A stretch of DNA of 33,269 nucleotides from a virus (IMGVR_UViG_3300022752_000234:1-33269), one strand, 5' to 3'. Positions 24,066 to 31,868 are shown, numbered from the stretch's first letter. A program made the numbers and translations. Notes: generated by a model not told the origin, from the letters alone.

Positions 24066-24219
24066 TAGTTTGTAAAATTTTTTCTACATAATAACTATTT
24101 GTACCATAAAATTCTGCTCTAATAGATGCATAAGTTTCGTTTGGTGTAAAATATTTATTACCATTTTTATCTAAATAATAATAAATTTCATAAACTTCAT
24201 TTGTTATATTTTTGTCCAT
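24061..24219 (-). CDS. Small hypothetical protein (52 residues)
   Basis: ATG at 24219, stop TGA at 24061-24063. The protein begins MDKNITNEVYEIYYYLDKNG and continues YFTPNETYASIRAEFYGTN. Composition is protein-like, with a KNG(N)KYFTPNE strand-turn pattern, and codon use matches neighbours. It is too short for homology by eye. It is the last gene before the large RNA, and its stop overlaps promoter P2. Function unknown. Confidence 0.6.
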   Translation of the reverse strand: MDKNITNEVYEIYYYLDKNGNKYFTPNETYASIRAEFYGTNSYYVEKILQTI

Positions 24220-24279
24220 ACTTTTTTTATTAAAAATAATATTAAATAAATTTTAAATCAATTATTTTACAAAAAAAAA

Positions 24280-25824
24280 TTAAATCCATTTTTGTGTTCG
24301 TGCGTATTCAATTCTTTTATTTTTTGCGCCATATTTGTCTGCCGGTCTTTCTATGTTATCAACAATCCAATTTATCCAAGATACCACATCTTTTTCTCCT
24401 CTAATTTGTTCTTGTTTAATTTTTTCAGAAATATAATCTAGTTGTTTATTATAGTTGAAAACAGTGTTTAATTTTACATCATCTGATGCTGTATCAACAT
24501 CAACACCATTTTTTCTTAGAAGTAATAACCCACCTCCACCACATATGTTAAAACCCCATAGACCAAAAGAACAGTATTTTTTACCGTTAATAACGGCAGC
24601 TCTTTTTGAATTTTCAGGTCTTTCAGCATAACTACCACCATCTCCATAACCTTTTACATTAAATCCACTTTCTCCATAAGCATTTGCTGTCAATGCTTTA
24701 GCGGCAGCATCTGTAACACCTTTAGATTTTAAATCTAAAATTAACTTTTGAGCAGAAATTTTTTCTACATTTGAATTTATTACGTCAAATTTATTTAATT
24801 TAACAATATTATTTCCTTTATTTATTACAGAACCAGGACAAAAATTATTTATTGTTTCAACCAAACTTTTAATAAAATAATCATCCCCATAATCCATCTC
24901 TGAATTAATATAATCATAAATATCTCTATAATTTACACCATCTATTGGGCTTTTACTAACCATTTGATTTAACTGTTCTAAATCAGAACAATTTTTTAAT
25001 TTTTTTATTGCATCATGAATTCCTGCTTCATCTGTTCCAATACCTTCAGAAGACAAAATAATTTTATTTAAAACTCCAGATACTGAGTCCATGTTAACAT
25101 CCGAATCAACAATACCCAATCTATTTGCAATTGCTTGTAAATCTGTTTTGTATCTTGATAATCCTAATGAAGAAATTCCAGCAGAAGTAAGACCAATTAA
25201 AGGCACATCTTTTTTTAATTTATCGCCGACATCTTCCAATTTATCAATAAGAGTATCTGATTTATTATCGGTTGTTGGTTTAGATACGATATCAGGTAGA
25301 GATTTTATTTTTCCATCTAGCTCAACATATTTTTTAATATCATAACCATAATCAACACCAACATGAATGTGACTTGGAATACCTTGTTCTCCTTTTGCAA
25401 CAAAACCTATTAAATCTCCTTTTTTTATGTCATAATTTTTATTAACCACAATATCGGCCATATGGGTATAGAAAGTTTGTGGATCACCATTTACCCCTTT
25501 TATTGTGACACTATCCCCATATACCCTTTTACCTTTAGTTCCAGTTAAACCGGGAGGTCTTTTTTTTACATTTGTAACAATACCATTAACAATTGAATAA
25601 ACTGGAGTTCCTTCACGAGCCATAATATCATAAGCATTACAACTTTCCCAATCATCTCCATTTGGATCAGGATGTCTGTTTGAATGTGAATTTGGACCCC
25701 CTCCCCATGACGGAGTTACGGATCCAAAAATGTAATTTGATCTTTTTTCAACTCTAGTAAGGTCAACTTCATTTAATGACATCATACTTTTTATTCTATA
25801 GATTTCTTTAATTAAATTATTCAT
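24280..25824 (-). CDS. Two-domain peptidoglycan hydrolase: M23 peptidase + phage lysozyme
   Basis: 514 residues from ATG at 25824 (MNNLIKEIYRIKSMMSLNE), which removes the overlap with the next gene; an ATG at 25866 is less likely. M23 domain (55-160): CNAYDIMAREGTPVYSIVNG, YGDSVTIKG, YTHM with H121, SHIHVGVDYG with H152 and H154. The usual first zinc ligand (H in HxGxD) is C62 here, with D66 as second ligand. Middle (210-320): annexin-like helices including GIGTDEAGIHDAIKK. C-terminal domain: AKALTANAYGESGFN with the catalytic glutamate, CSFGLWGFN and a closing YARTQKW, as in the phage tail-lysozyme family. It can cut both peptide and glycan bonds; as endolysin or tail-associated enzyme. The leader ends SLNE/V, like a gp21 site, favouring a virion location. 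No signal peptide. Confidence 0.85.
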   Translation of the reverse strand: MNNLIKEIYRIKSMMSLNEVDLTRVEKRSNYIFGSVTPSWGGGPNSHSNRHPDPNGDDWESCNAYDIMAREGTPVYSIVNGIVTNVKKRPPGLTGTKGKRVYGDSVTIKGVNGDPQTFYTHMADIVVNKNYDIKKGDLIGFVAKGEQGIPSHIHVGVDYGYDIKKYVELDGKIKSLPDIVSKPTTDNKSDTLIDKLEDVGDKLKKDVPLIGLTSAGISSLGLSRYKTDLQAIANRLGIVDSDVNMDSVSGVLNKIILSSEGIGTDEAGIHDAIKKLKNCSDLEQLNQMVSKSPIDGVNYRDIYDYINSEMDYGDDYFIKSLVETINNFCPGSVINKGNNIVKLNKFDVINSNVEKISAQKLILDLKSKGVTDAAAKALTANAYGESGFNVKGYGDGGSYAERPENSKRAAVINGKKYCSFGLWGFNICGGGGLLLLRKNGVDVDTASDDVKLNTVFNYNKQLDYISEKIKQEQIRGEKDVVSWINWIVDNIERPADKYGAKNKRIEYARTQKWI

Positions 25825-25850
25825 ATGTAATTTTTTAATATAAATATTCA

Positions 25851-26315
25851 TTAAATTAAAAACCATTCAGGAATTTCTCTATATTTCCATTTAGCAAAAT
25901 GTTTTTTTGCTCCACGATAATAATTTCTATAGGATTCTACCACATCACCAACTTTATATTCGTCAGGCATTGCTTTAGGTGGTGTGGTGAAGTTTTTATC
26001 TGCGATATTTGGTTTATTAGACAAGCACCATTCTATAACATCTTGTGACTTGTGTCTTTTACCATAACGATATGTATATTCTTTACACAACTCTAAACCA
26101 AGATCACATAAATAAAGATAGTTTGATAATGACTCACGAACCCATATGGCACAAGGATGATTTTTATGTGATAACTTATAGGGGGCTTCACCACCTTGTA
26201 CCCAATGAACACCACATAATAATTGACTGTACTCAACGCACATTTTGATACTATGTTTGTCCACATGATACTTAGCACATTTGTTCGTATCAAAATCTAA
26301 AAAGAAAATGTTCAT
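25851..26315 (-). CDS. Conserved phage protein, possible pyrimidine-dimer glycosylase relative
   Basis: 154 residues, rich in H, W, Y and C. MNIFFLDFDTNKCAKYHVDK, CGVHWVQGG, SHKNHPCAIWVRESLSNYLY, YTYRYGKRHKSQDV and TTPPKAMPDEYKV with YRNYYRGAKKHFAKW are strongly conserved signatures of a protein seen in many large marine phages and algal viruses. I recall it sometimes annotated near the pyrimidine-dimer DNA glycosylase family (DenV-like), but this is not certain. The many histidine/arginine/aromatic residues suggest a nucleic-acid or metal-binding enzyme. It lies upstream of the lysin and 23 bases downstream of the GAF-like gene. Confidence 0.75.
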   Translation of the reverse strand: MNIFFLDFDTNKCAKYHVDKHSIKMCVEYSQLLCGVHWVQGGEAPYKLSHKNHPCAIWVRESLSNYLYLCDLGLELCKEYTYRYGKRHKSQDVIEWCLSNKPNIADKNFTTPPKAMPDEYKVGDVVESYRNYYRGAKKHFAKWKYREIPEWFLI

Positions 26316-26338
26316 ATCACAAAGATATGAAATGTTAT

Positions 26339-26941
26339 TTACTTATTCAAATAACTCATCAAAACACCTCCAATAGAAGAGGAATGAACTTGTAGATGAT
26401 TAACTGACTCAAGATCTAAATTAGTTTTCTTTTTTGTATAATCTATTGATAACACACCAATGAATTTGTCTTCAATAGTTTTAATTGCAAATAAATAAGA
26501 AGATTTTGACCCACATTCTTCTGCTATGTATTTAAGACCAAAAGTTGCAACTTTTTCGTCTTTGAAATCTGCAATTTGAATAATATCGTTTTGGTAAAGT
26601 TCGTTAATTGCTTTTGAAAAAAGTTGGACTGGTATATTTTGAAAACTTGTCTGAATAGATTGTGCGTTTGCTCCGACTGATTCATAAACAATAGAAAATT
26701 TAGCCATTGATTTTCCTGTTGGATAAAAATTACCTCCATTGTGAAATTGTGAGATCCAAACACGATCTGCTTTAAATTCTTCTTTGATATGGTCAATTTT
26801 TAAATTTACTAATTCACTTACTCTAAGGGTATCGGTAACCATATCAGGTTTTTTCTTATTTTTGTCTAATAAATTTTTTATAAATAGAATACTAATTGGT
26901 CCCAAAACTCCGGTAATAAATGCAATTATAATCTCTGCCAT
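26339..26941 (-). CDS. Membrane-anchored GAF-like protein
   Basis: 200 residues from ATG at 26941 (MAEIIIAFITGVLGPISILF); an upstream ATG at 26974 would add 11 residues inside the promoter box. Residues 2-22 form one N-terminal membrane helix, followed by a KNKKK stop-transfer. The rest looks like a GAF-type sensor domain: RVWISQFHNGGNFYPTGKSM, FSIVYESVG, then SSYLFAIKTIEDKFIGVLSI with a final helix. Cytoplasmic side by the positive-inside rule. Ligand unknown. Adjacent to the holin-like gene, so it may sense or time lysis, but that is only suggested by position. Upstream box GATATTTATTTATATAAAA. Confidence 0.7.
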   Translation of the reverse strand: MAEIIIAFITGVLGPISILFIKNLLDKNKKKPDMVTDTLRVSELVNLKIDHIKEEFKADRVWISQFHNGGNFYPTGKSMAKFSIVYESVGANAQSIQTSFQNIPVQLFSKAINELYQNDIIQIADFKDEKVATFGLKYIAEECGSKSSYLFAIKTIEDKFIGVLSIDYTKKKTNLDLESVNHLQVHSSSIGGVLMSYLNK

Positions 26942-26967
26942 ACAAATTATTTTATATAAATAAATAT

Positions 26968-26999
26968 CCCCCACTTTTGTAAAATGGGGGGATACTTTT
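26968..26999 (-). terminator. Hairpin after holin-like gene
   Basis: CCCCCA/TGGGGG extended by TTTT/AAAA, about 10 bp, just downstream of the holin-like gene on the minus strand. The T-tract after it is interrupted (ATTTATTTATAT), so it may be a weak terminator or an RNA-stabilising end; the next gene's AT box lies in this tail. On the plus strand it is followed by a clean T7. Confidence 0.55.
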
Positions 27000-27004
27000 T
27001 TTAT

Positions 27005-27178
27005 TTAGGCTTTGTTTTTAGAAATAATTGACCAAATTGTTCCTGTTAGTGTTACAACACCACCCACGATTTCAGTCACAGTAGTCTCATCAATAAGACC
27101 TTTCATTACTAAAATACCACCAATAAAGGTAAGAGCATGTCTTGTAATTCCTAAAATTTGTTCTTTTGTAAGTTTCAT
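27005..27178 (-). CDS. Holin-like small membrane protein
   Basis: 57 residues, ATG at 27178, stop TAA at 27005-27007. MKLTKEQILGITRHALTFIG, GILVMKGLID, then EIVGGVVTLTGTIWSIISKN: two hydrophobic helices joined by a short acidic turn, with a charged N-terminus and a SKN(K) tail. This matches the small putative phage holin family typified by Pam3 gp28. Holins perforate the inner membrane so lysins can act; the lysin gene is about 1.2 kb downstream on the same strand. Upstream box GATATTTATTAAAAAA. Confidence 0.8.
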   Translation of the reverse strand: MKLTKEQILGITRHALTFIGGILVMKGLIDETTVTEIVGGVVTLTGTIWSIISKNKA

Positions 27179-27255
27179 AATTAAATTTTTGAAGTTTATT
27201 TTTTAATAAATATCATTAAATTTGTTAGGATATTTTTTTTAAGAAATAAATTGTG

Positions 27256-27263
27256 TATATTTG
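27256..27263 (+). promoter_or_regulatory. Bacteroidota -7 element (TATATTTG) for exported small protein
   Basis: TATATTTG 22 bases before the ATG at 27286. No clear -33 element at the usual distance (a TTTG at 27221-27224 is too far). Confidence 0.5.
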
Positions 27264-27285
27264 TAGAAACAAAAAAACATATAAC

Positions 27286-27543
27286 ATGAAAAAAATAACT
27301 TTTATTTCTCTTCTTTTTTTATTCCATTTTTCATTTGGTCAAACTGTTAACAATAAAACTATTAAGGATACAACACTTAAAAAAGACAGTATTACACTAA
27401 CAGATGGCACTATAATTTCTCATGAAATGTTTTTAGAATTAATGAACCAAGTGATAGAAGAGGTAATAAATGAATTATCTAATGAAGAGTTAGAATTAAT
27501 TTTAGGAGAAAAAATTGAAGTGGTTTTACCTAAAGAAAATTAA
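27286..27543 (+). CDS. Small exported protein with signal peptide
   Basis: 85 residues from ATG at 27286; an upstream ATG at 27253 lies inside the promoter and is rejected. MKKITFISLLFLFHFSFGQ is a typical Sec signal peptide, cleaved after FSFG; Q at the mature N-terminus is common in flavobacteria. The mature part is 65 residues, hydrophilic, with a T/K-rich stretch and an acidic helix (MNQVIEEVINELSNEELELI). No cysteine follows the signal, so it is not a lipoprotein. Its own host-type promoter suggests early expression. Possibly a periplasmic modifier of the host envelope or superinfection exclusion factor; no direct evidence. Its tail overlaps the convergent gene by 4 bases. Confidence 0.75.
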   Translation: MKKITFISLLFLFHFSFGQTVNNKTIKDTTLKKDSITLTDGTIISHEMFLELMNQVIEEVINELSNEELELILGEKIEVVLPKEN

Positions 27544-29288
27544 ATGAACCTAATAATATTACCATAATCAAACGTTTGACCTGCATAAGCAATACTATAA
27601 CCTGTTTTTGGGTTTTTATTGGCGATTACTTTGTAATCCCCGTTCATTTCTTTAAAAACAAGTTTATTAGTAACATAAAAATCCTCAAAACTGGATAAAG
27701 TATCTCCTTCGTCAAGTTTAATTTTGAAAATTCCTTTCTTTTTGTCTTCTAAATCTATTGCTTTGAGTATTCTTTCTTCAGAACGACACCCTTTTTCTAA
27801 AAGTGCCCCTTCCAACGTTGGTTCGCCAGGGTTTCGATTTTTACGCGCATTCGCTTCATATTTTTTAGTGTTTGTACATTCATAACTTACTAATCCTTCT
27901 TGTTTGAATCCAGGTAAAGGGTTTGTGTTGTATTGTGAAAGCTCAACTGTTTTTTCTTTCACAGTTGCCGATGTATAAAGATTAGTAATTATCATACTTA
28001 ATTTTGTTCCTGGATCAACGTCCACTACCTTACTTTTACCAGTATCGTATTGTACGTTTTCAACCTTTGTTGTATATGGTAGTCCATAACTACCAACAGT
28101 AAAAGTGGACGTGTAAAGTAAAACTTTACCTTCATCATTTTTCAAAACGAAAGATTGCCAATTTGATTTTTCAGGAATTAAACATTTATTATTCACCCAA
28201 TCTTTTACTTGGCTAACCCAAGCATCCAGATCTGAAGGTAAAACTAAAGTATATGAGGATGGTGTCTCTGCGGTTGTTGCCGATCCTCCTTGAGAATTTT
28301 GAGGAGATTCAGTATTAGATCCTGTACCCGAACCTTTTATCAATACGTTACCACACGGATCAATTTTTAATACTGGTATATCTCTTAAATCTCCTTTTTC
28401 TGATAATGCAGGAGAACATGCATTGTACAAAATTTCCTTTCCTTTTTTTATCAAAACTTCTGGAGCTCCTGAGTGGCAAAGTGATGATGAGCCAAGCGTA
28501 CATCTTGTTGCAATGGTTATAGTTCTGTTTGTTGATGAATAATTTTTAAGAATTTCTTTGGCCTTTTCTAATGGTATTGTTATCAAAGGACTAACTCGAT
28601 CACCACCGTCTTTTCCGTTATTTAGATTTGCATTTCCAACTTGAACATCATTCATCATAATATCAAAATTTGCTGCGTCACATGTGTGACCACCTCTACA
28701 TGGAAAACTCTCATTTGGAGTCTTATAATAGGCAACTTGAATTGAAACTTCAGACAAACATCCAGCAGGAGACATTACTTTCATGATTACATTAACATAT
28801 TGATATTTGTTATAGTTATTTGGGTCGTCGCCTTTCCATTTGGGGCCATTGACTTCCAATTTTGGTTCCTCAAAGACAGGTATGTCTGAAATAAGTTTTT
28901 TTTCTAGTAAACCGTCAAAATACTTTTTCAGAATTCTTTTCATTGTTTTAGCTCTTTGTCGACTCAAATATCCAGGCTCTACTTTTATTTTTGTTGATTG
29001 TTCTGTATCGTAATTTGGTACTTGAGATTCACTTGCAACAATCTGTACAACAACAAACTGACCAGTTCCTTTTTTAGTTTCCAACCAAGTACCCAATTCG
29101 GCCATTTTAGATTTTAAAGATTCAGTAGATCCTGTAGATAAAGAATTCCACTTACCAGGATCAAATTGATTACCTAACTCAATAGTTTTAACATTATCTG
29201 TATCCTCTTCAGTAATTAAATTATAAAGACTAAGGATATGTTTACGTTCTTCTTCTGTTACTAAAAATTTATTTCTACAACAACCCAT
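27540..29288 (-). CDS. Large putative virion protein with OmpA-like N-terminal domain
   Basis: 582 residues. The start MGCCRNKFLVTEEERKHILS leads to LYNLITE/E, a leader ending in an (L/I)xE site as in other virion proteins here. Residues ~60-140 resemble an OmpA-type domain (FVVVQIVASESQVPNYDTEQ, then LSRQRAKTMKRIL). Beyond that are cysteine-containing segments (PCRGGHTCDAANFDIMMNDV, RCTLGSSSLCHSG, YNACSPALSE, IDPCGNVLIKG), a T/S/G/N-rich linker near 325-345, and a beta-rich C-terminal part ending in YAGQTFDYGN. Cysteines suggest disulfides and an exposed location. Could be a tail or baseplate component that contacts peptidoglycan. Same N-terminal logic as the 14874-15980 gene. Confidence 0.65.
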   Translation of the reverse strand: MGCCRNKFLVTEEERKHILSLYNLITEEDTDNVKTIELGNQFDPGKWNSLSTGSTESLKSKMAELGTWLETKKGTGQFVVVQIVASESQVPNYDTEQSTKIKVEPGYLSRQRAKTMKRILKKYFDGLLEKKLISDIPVFEEPKLEVNGPKWKGDDPNNYNKYQYVNVIMKVMSPAGCLSEVSIQVAYYKTPNESFPCRGGHTCDAANFDIMMNDVQVGNANLNNGKDGGDRVSPLITIPLEKAKEILKNYSSTNRTITIATRCTLGSSSLCHSGAPEVLIKKGKEILYNACSPALSEKGDLRDIPVLKIDPCGNVLIKGSGTGSNTESPQNSQGGSATTAETPSSYTLVLPSDLDAWVSQVKDWVNNKCLIPEKSNWQSFVLKNDEGKVLLYTSTFTVGSYGLPYTTKVENVQYDTGKSKVVDVDPGTKLSMIITNLYTSATVKEKTVELSQYNTNPLPGFKQEGLVSYECTNTKKYEANARKNRNPGEPTLEGALLEKGCRSEERILKAIDLEDKKKGIFKIKLDEGDTLSSFEDFYVTNKLVFKEMNGDYKVIANKNPKTGYSIAYAGQTFDYGNIIRFI

Positions 29289-29334
29289 ATTTTAATATAT
29301 AAAATTATATTATATATATATCAAAATAAATAAA

Positions 29335-29436
29335 TTATTTAAATTTTTTTCTATTGTCATTTATTGTTGCTAAAATTAAAACGCCAACAAATACAACGAT
29401 TGGAATTGATACTGCGATAATTGTTTCTATATTCAT
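29335..29436 (-). CDS. Very small single-span membrane protein
   Basis: 33 residues, ATG 29436, stop TAA 29335-29337: MNIETIIAVSIPIVVFVGVL followed by ILATINDNRKKFK. One membrane helix with a positively charged C-terminus. Small single-span proteins of this kind are common beside lysis genes. Too short to assign; supported by its clean hydrophobic/charged layout. Confidence 0.5.
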   Translation of the reverse strand: MNIETIIAVSIPIVVFVGVLILATINDNRKKFK

Positions 29437-29516
29437 AACTTAATTTTTTATTTGACGAATAAAAAATAAAAAAAAGTTTTATAAATTATTATTTTTTAGT
29501 AAAAAACGAGCAAACC

Positions 29517-29720
29517 TTACTTTTTATTTTTTTTAAATAAACTAAGAATTCTAATTTCCCACCTTTCAATAGCCGGATATACAATAAAAAATCCTATAAC
29601 ACCTAAAAGAATGGTCACCACAGAAATTTCTTTTTGTGCGTATAAACTCATAAGATAACCACCCAACATTACTATAACAGTTGCTAAAGTTCCAACAAAG
29701 AAATCTACTATCTTATTCAT
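29517..29720 (-). CDS. Two-helix small membrane protein, possible second holin or antiholin
   Basis: 67 residues. Two hydrophobic segments (VDFFVGTLATVIVMLGGYLM and VVTILLGVIGFFIVYPAIE) joined by a short loop with YAQKEIS, followed by a basic tail LFKKNKK. Topology resembles class II holins. It lies 3 bases downstream of the 29724-29954 gene, so they are probably co-translated. A role in lysis is inference from topology and neighbourhood. Confidence 0.65.
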   Translation of the reverse strand: MNKIVDFFVGTLATVIVMLGGYLMSLYAQKEISVVTILLGVIGFFIVYPAIERWEIRILSLFKKNKK

Positions 29721-29723
29721 AAT

Positions 29724-29954
29724 TTATGCTTTTACTTTGTGTTTTGACATTAATTCGGTTGCTTTTTCTGTTGCACTCAATTTATTTGAAAATCCGTGTT
29801 GAATTAATTTTTTTGAATGATAAATTAAATATTCGGTTTTAGCAACCTGTGGTTTTGATCCACGATCTGATTTTGGTTTCATTGTGTCTTTTGCGTAGAT
29901 ATCATAAAAACCCACTTTACAAATATAACGTCCTTTAGTTTGTCCTTTACTCAT
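29724..29954 (-). CDS. Small basic hypothetical protein
   Basis: 76 residues, basic: MSKGQTKGRYICKVGFYDIY, KSDRGSKPQVAKTEYLIYHS and ATEKATELMSKHKVKA. Alternating strands then a C-terminal helix, compatible with a small nucleic-acid-binding fold, but no family recognised. The leader is A-rich with no Shine-Dalgarno. It is downstream of the tRNA-Asp gene on the same strand. Confidence 0.65.
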   Translation of the reverse strand: MSKGQTKGRYICKVGFYDIYAKDTMKPKSDRGSKPQVAKTEYLIYHSKKLIQHGFSNKLSATEKATELMSKHKVKA

Positions 29955-29989
29955 TTTTTTTCTTTTTTTTTATTAAACAATATTTTTTG

Positions 29990-30062
29990 CGGTCTCGACG
30001 GGATTCGAACCCGTACCTCGCACCGTGACAGGGTGGAATTGTAACCATTCAACCACGAGACC
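29990..30062 (-). tRNA. tRNA-Asp (GTC)
   Basis: Acceptor GGTCTCG/CGAGACC, T-arm ACGGG-TTCGAAT-CCCGT, anticodon loop CTGTCAC with GTC. The first anticodon-stem pair is a C-C mismatch. CCA not encoded; discriminator G. Stands apart from the main array, about 1.8 kb to its left. Confidence 0.92.
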
Positions 30063-30067
30063 AATTA

Positions 30068-30346
30068 TTATATCAAAACATTCCACTCAGACACAATAAA
30101 TTCAAGTTTTAAAAATCCTTCAACTGAAATGTAGGTTACATGAAAACCTCCTGAAGAAACATCCATCTCACTTTCTATCGCTTGAGTTAAAAGTTGTCTT
30201 GCTTTTTCTCTAATTTCACCTTGACAAGGAATTTTTTCTTCACTATCTATCCACTCCCAACGAAGAGCTTTCATGGTTTTATGAACTTTTTCAAAGTCAA
30301 ACCAATCCATTATGTTGTCTATGGCTTTTCTTTGTTCTTCTGTCAT
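30068..30346 (-). CDS. Conserved hypothetical phage protein
   Basis: 92 residues: MTEEQRKAIDNIMDWFDFEK, VHKTMKALRWEW, EIREKARQLLTQAIE, then a beta segment GGFHVTYISVEGFLKLEFIV. The IM..FDF.KVH..M..L.W.W pattern and following R..AR.LL..A helix recur in many large phages. No enzyme motif; probably a small accessory protein. It precedes tRNA-Asp by five bases on the same strand. Confidence 0.8.
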   Translation of the reverse strand: MTEEQRKAIDNIMDWFDFEKVHKTMKALRWEWIDSEEKIPCQGEIREKARQLLTQAIESEMDVSSGGFHVTYISVEGFLKLEFIVSEWNVLI

Positions 30347-30369
30347 GTTTTAGACATAATAATATTTTT

Positions 30370-30639
30370 TTATAATGATTGCACTTGTTCCATAATTTCT
30401 GATACTTCATGAGGTTCTAAATAACCAATCACATCGTTTGTCACAGAAGTTTCATAAGTTAGTTTTCCATCTTTATCTAAAACGGCAACTTCAAACAAAC
30501 CATCTTTACCACCGTAAGAAAATGTGTGAGACACAACGCTGACACCAAATCCATTATCAAACTGTAGTTTTGCTTGTTTTCCAAACATGTGTGGAGCGTC
30601 ATCAAGTATTTTAAATTCTAAATCTTCAAATTTTTTCAT
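30370..30639 (-). CDS. Conserved hypothetical phage protein
   Basis: 89 residues: FEDLEFKILDDAPHMFGKQA, AKLQFDNGFGVSVVSHTFSY, GGKDGLFEVAVLDKDGKL, ending in a helix VSEIMEQVQSL. Reads as a compact beta-sheet protein with a terminal helix. Similar small proteins occur in large phages, unnamed. It overlaps the upstream gene by 14 bases, indicating coupling. Confidence 0.8.
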   Translation of the reverse strand: MKKFEDLEFKILDDAPHMFGKQAKLQFDNGFGVSVVSHTFSYGGKDGLFEVAVLDKDGKLTYETSVTNDVIGYLEPHEVSEIMEQVQSL

Positions 30640-30841
30640 AACTTTTATTTTTTTTTGTTTCTTTTAATACTGTTTTTGCACAAGCTTTGCCAAATGAAAA
30701 TCCACCTTGACTTTCATGATTTGTAGGAAAACTATTTGAGTCATAATAATTTCCGTCAGTTAAAGATAATTCTAACCAAACGGCAGTTTTTGGATTTATT
30801 TTGTCTCCACATTTTTCACAATAAATTATTTTGTCATTCAT
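30626..30841 (-). CDS. Small protein with zinc-binding CxxC
   Basis: 71 residues. MNDKIIYCEKCGDKINPKTA carries C-x2-C, and a later single cysteine in FGKACAKTV plus H in TNHESQ could complete a metal site. The middle WLELSLTDGNYYDSNSFPTN is strand-like. Possibly a zinc-ribbon accessory protein; family not recognised with certainty. First gene of a three-gene minus-strand set (30841 to 30068). Confidence 0.75.
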   Translation of the reverse strand: MNDKIIYCEKCGDKINPKTAVWLELSLTDGNYYDSNSFPTNHESQGGFSFGKACAKTVLKETKKNKSYEKI

Positions 30842-30951
30842 TAAACAAAGATAAGTAGAACATTTTATACTATCAAATTTTTTACAAAAAAAATTTACAA
30901 TTTAAGGTTAGTTTGTATGACTTTTTTGTGGGTTCGTGATATTTATATATA

Positions 30952-30960
30952 AAGGAGGTA
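30952..30960 (+). promoter_or_regulatory. Strong Shine-Dalgarno (AAAGGAGGT) of endonuclease gene
   Basis: A perfect anti-16S match two bases before ATG 30963. No other gene in the window has one, so it both fixes this start and marks the gene as different in origin. Confidence 0.85.
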
Positions 30961-30962
30961 TT

Positions 30963-31868
30963 ATGTTTGAATGTAAAATTTGTGGTCGCAAATTAGATAA
31001 AGTAGGTAATCTAAAACAACACATTAAAAAATGCGAAAAAGTGTCTGTAATAAAAGATGAACTTGTTAGATTATATGTTGATGAATCTTATAGTGTTAAA
31101 GATTTAAGAAAAAAATTTAAAATCCAATCCGAAGATATAAAAGACATATTGGGAAATAAAGTTAGGTCTTCTTCTGAATCTATTAAATTAGCACATAAAA
31201 AATATCCCGAAAACTACAAACACACCGAAGAAAGTAAAAAAATAATGCGAGAAAAAAGGTTGGAGTTTATGAAAAATAATCCAGAAAAAACCGCTTGGAG
31301 ATTATCCAATGTTTCTTATCCTGAAAAATTGTGTATTGAATATATTGAAAAAAATAGTTTAGATAAAAAATATTCAATAGTTAGAGAATTTTCCGTTTTT
31401 CCATATTTTATTGATTTTGCTTTTGTAAATGAAATGGTTGCAATTGAAATTGATGGGTCGCAACACTTACTACCTGAAAGAAAAAAAAGAGATGACAAAA
31501 AAGATAAACTATTAAATGACTTAGGTTGGTTAGTTATCAGAGTCTCGGAAAAAGAGATAAAAACCAACATTGACGAGGTATTCAAACAAATATTATTAAT
31601 ATTGAAGGACAAACCAAAGATTAATAATCACAGAATTGGTTTAGTCGTTAAACCAAAAAAATACCAAAAAAAAGAAAGAAATGAATTTGGTTTTACTGAG
31701 TTAGAAATTCAATCCAAATTTAAACAAAGAAAAGTAGCAAGACCCCCATTATCAGTTTTATTAGAACAAACTAAACAAATGGGATTTCCTAAAACTGGAA
31801 AACTTTATAATGTATCTGAAAATACAATTAGAAAGTGGATAAAAGCCTATCACAAAGGATTAGGTTAG
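30963..31868 (+). CDS. Free-standing homing endonuclease, VSR-like (EDxHD) type
   Basis: 301 residues; the start at 30963 is set by the Shine-Dalgarno at 30952-30960 and by the zinc finger, rather than the upstream ATG at 30936. N-terminal zinc finger C4-x2-C7...H20-x3-C24; a helix-turn-helix-like and basic linker (30-115, with a NUMOD-like HTEESKKIMREKRLE); then a VSR/DUF559-like nuclease core with E121 (YPEKLCIEYI), D151 (PYFIDFAF), D164 and H168 (AIEIDGSQHL), D177/D178 and GWLVIRV. This order is the EDxHD homing endonuclease pattern. The C-terminal end (SVLLEQTKQMGFPKTG, LYNVSENTIRKWIKAYH) is a sequence-specific helix-turn-helix. Its stop codon abuts the 3' end of tRNA-Glu on the opposite strand. 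An ATATTTATATATAAA box precedes it. Confidence 0.88.
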   Translation: MFECKICGRKLDKVGNLKQHIKKCEKVSVIKDELVRLYVDESYSVKDLRKKFKIQSEDIKDILGNKVRSSSESIKLAHKKYPENYKHTEESKKIMREKRLEFMKNNPEKTAWRLSNVSYPEKLCIEYIEKNSLDKKYSIVREFSVFPYFIDFAFVNEMVAIEIDGSQHLLPERKKRDDKKDKLLNDLGWLVIRVSEKEIKTNIDEVFKQILLILKDKPKINNHRIGLVVKPKKYQKKERNEFGFTELEIQSKFKQRKVARPPLSVLLEQTKQMGFPKTGKLYNVSENTIRKWIKAYHKGLG

